A stretch of DNA of 22,213 bases from Apostichopus californicus (lineage: Eukaryota; Echinodermata; Holothuroidea; Aspidochirotida; Stichopodidae). Where the stretch lies: contig JAIPMN010056244.1 of NCBI GenBank assembly GCA_020650975.1, positions 1-22,213 on the forward strand, given 5' to 3'. Below, piece after piece: positions 21,830 through 22,213 of the stretch; position 1 is the first letter of the stretch, and each line of letters starts with the position of its first letter. A program made the position numbers and the translations under genes. Under the pieces are notes generated by a model. The model had not been told where the DNA came from, did not search any database, and worked only from the letters and a program-made list of their open reading frames with translations.

Positions 21830-21969
21830 GCCTTAGGGAGTTTATTGATCAAGCAAGTTTTAAAACAATTAATGTTCCACCAGAAGTAGTCAGTAACAAA
21901 ATAGCTTTCTGCCCAGACTCAAATATAATGATAACTACAACCCAGCTAACCTCTCCTGTTATACACTAA
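21830..21969 (+). CDS. Candidate terminal coding exon of the NLR gene
   Basis: The acceptor CTTCCCTTAG follows a short pyrimidine run. Entering in phase 1, as exon 5 leaves, the frame is open for 45 residues and ends with TAA at 21967-21969. It begins LREFIDQASFKTINVPPEVV and includes CPDSNIMITT. Alternation of hydrophobic residues suggests beta strands or a leucine-rich-repeat-like turn, but no canonical LxxLxLxxN repeat is seen. No AATAAA follows within the remaining 244 bases, so a true 3' end is not shown. It could instead be an internal exon with a donor such as GTAACA at 21891. Confidence 0.4.
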
Positions 21970-22213
21970 CTGTGCATTTACCATGACCATCAGCATATTG
22001 TAAACCAGTCTGTGCAATATCCGCATCAGGTGACCCTCGAAGATTGTCTCAAGACTGATTAATCCACATATACCTAATGAGGATATAAAGACAAATGCTA
22101 TACGAATCATTTGCCACTAATTCTATAATGAAGTTGTTCATCTTTGATTTAAAACCAAATTTCTAATTTGTTACTTTGAAGTCAAGCAAATTTAGCCCTA
22201 ATTACTGATCTGG
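21970..22213. other. Sequence after the candidate stop
   Basis: No AATAAA or ATTAAA and no recognisable exon. It could be 3' UTR or intron. The gene's end is not settled within the window. Confidence 0.5.

Larger units (their letters stand above)
3131..21969 (+). other. NLR-like receptor gene: six-exon model (death-fold, NACHT, WHD, HD2)
   Basis: Proposed gene assembled by hand from exons 3131-3191, 4701-4991, 11259-12440, 15844-16160, 19640-19691 and 21830-21969. Summed length is 2043 nt, giving 680 residues and a stop. Every junction has GT donors and AG acceptors with matching phases (1, 1, 1, 0, 1). Domain order is a short polar leader (1-21), death-fold domain (about 22-105), hydrophilic linker (106-118), NACHT ATPase with helical and winged-helix parts (about 190-511) and HD2-like helices (about 512-617), then a tail of unknown fold. 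In this family the protein is a cytosolic sensor: the NACHT module binds nucleotide and oligomerises, and the death-fold domain recruits adaptors or caspases. No LRR ligand-sensing region is visible. The three central exons are secure. The final two rest on phase and splice signals only. Confidence 0.8.

Noticed and set aside
1-22213. CRISPR array or prokaryotic defence system
   Set aside because: Introns, microsatellites and gene style are animal. The tandem arrays have no repeat-spacer pattern of uniform short repeats.

Overview
The window is animal nuclear DNA: AT-rich, mostly non-coding, with spliced exons bounded by GT/AG sites, microsatellites and minisatellites. No bacterial operon structure, rRNA or tRNA gene was recognised. 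The one gene I can defend is a plus-strand, multi-exon NOD-like receptor (NLR) spanning about 3131-21969. Its order is death-fold domain, then NACHT ATPase, then winged helix, then HD2-like helical domain. This order, with the expanded-family style of the NACHT exon, points to an echinoderm, most likely a sea cucumber. The species is inference from protein style only.

Layout. 1-2987 is upstream DNA with no supportable gene; it holds a five-unit 90-bp minisatellite at about 1595-2052. A TA microsatellite with a TATA-like end (2988-3014) and a perfect TGACGTCA (3087-3094) precede the start-codon exon (3131-3191). Intron 1 holds a broken copy of the death-domain exon (3912-4034) and a 68-bp tandem duplication. 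The intact death-fold exon is 4701-4991. Intron 2 (6.3 kb) holds a cluster of inverted repeats, a diverged tandem repeat, a possible cassette exon and an antisense ORF that may be a transposon remnant. The NACHT exon is 11259-12440. Intron 3 holds an eight-unit satellite with a higher-order period. The HD2 exon is 15844-16160. Intron 4 has an AATAAA followed by a poly(A) tract and a G-quadruplex-type tract. Two weaker exon candidates, 19640-19691 and 21830-21969, close the reading frame with a stop.

Reading frame. The six exons splice without frame conflict: 61+291+1182+317+52+140 = 2043 nt, or 680 codons plus stop. The first three introns are all phase 1, the next is phase 0 and the last is phase 1. 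The death-domain exon is a symmetric 1-1 exon, which suits duplication and shuffling, and intron 1 carries the remains of such a duplication. The model shows no recognisable leucine-rich repeats, so the gene is either a short receptor or its LRR exons are missed or lie beyond the window.

Main uncertainty. Exons 2, 3 and 4 are solid. The start exon is good. The last two exons and every proposed alternative exon need transcript evidence.
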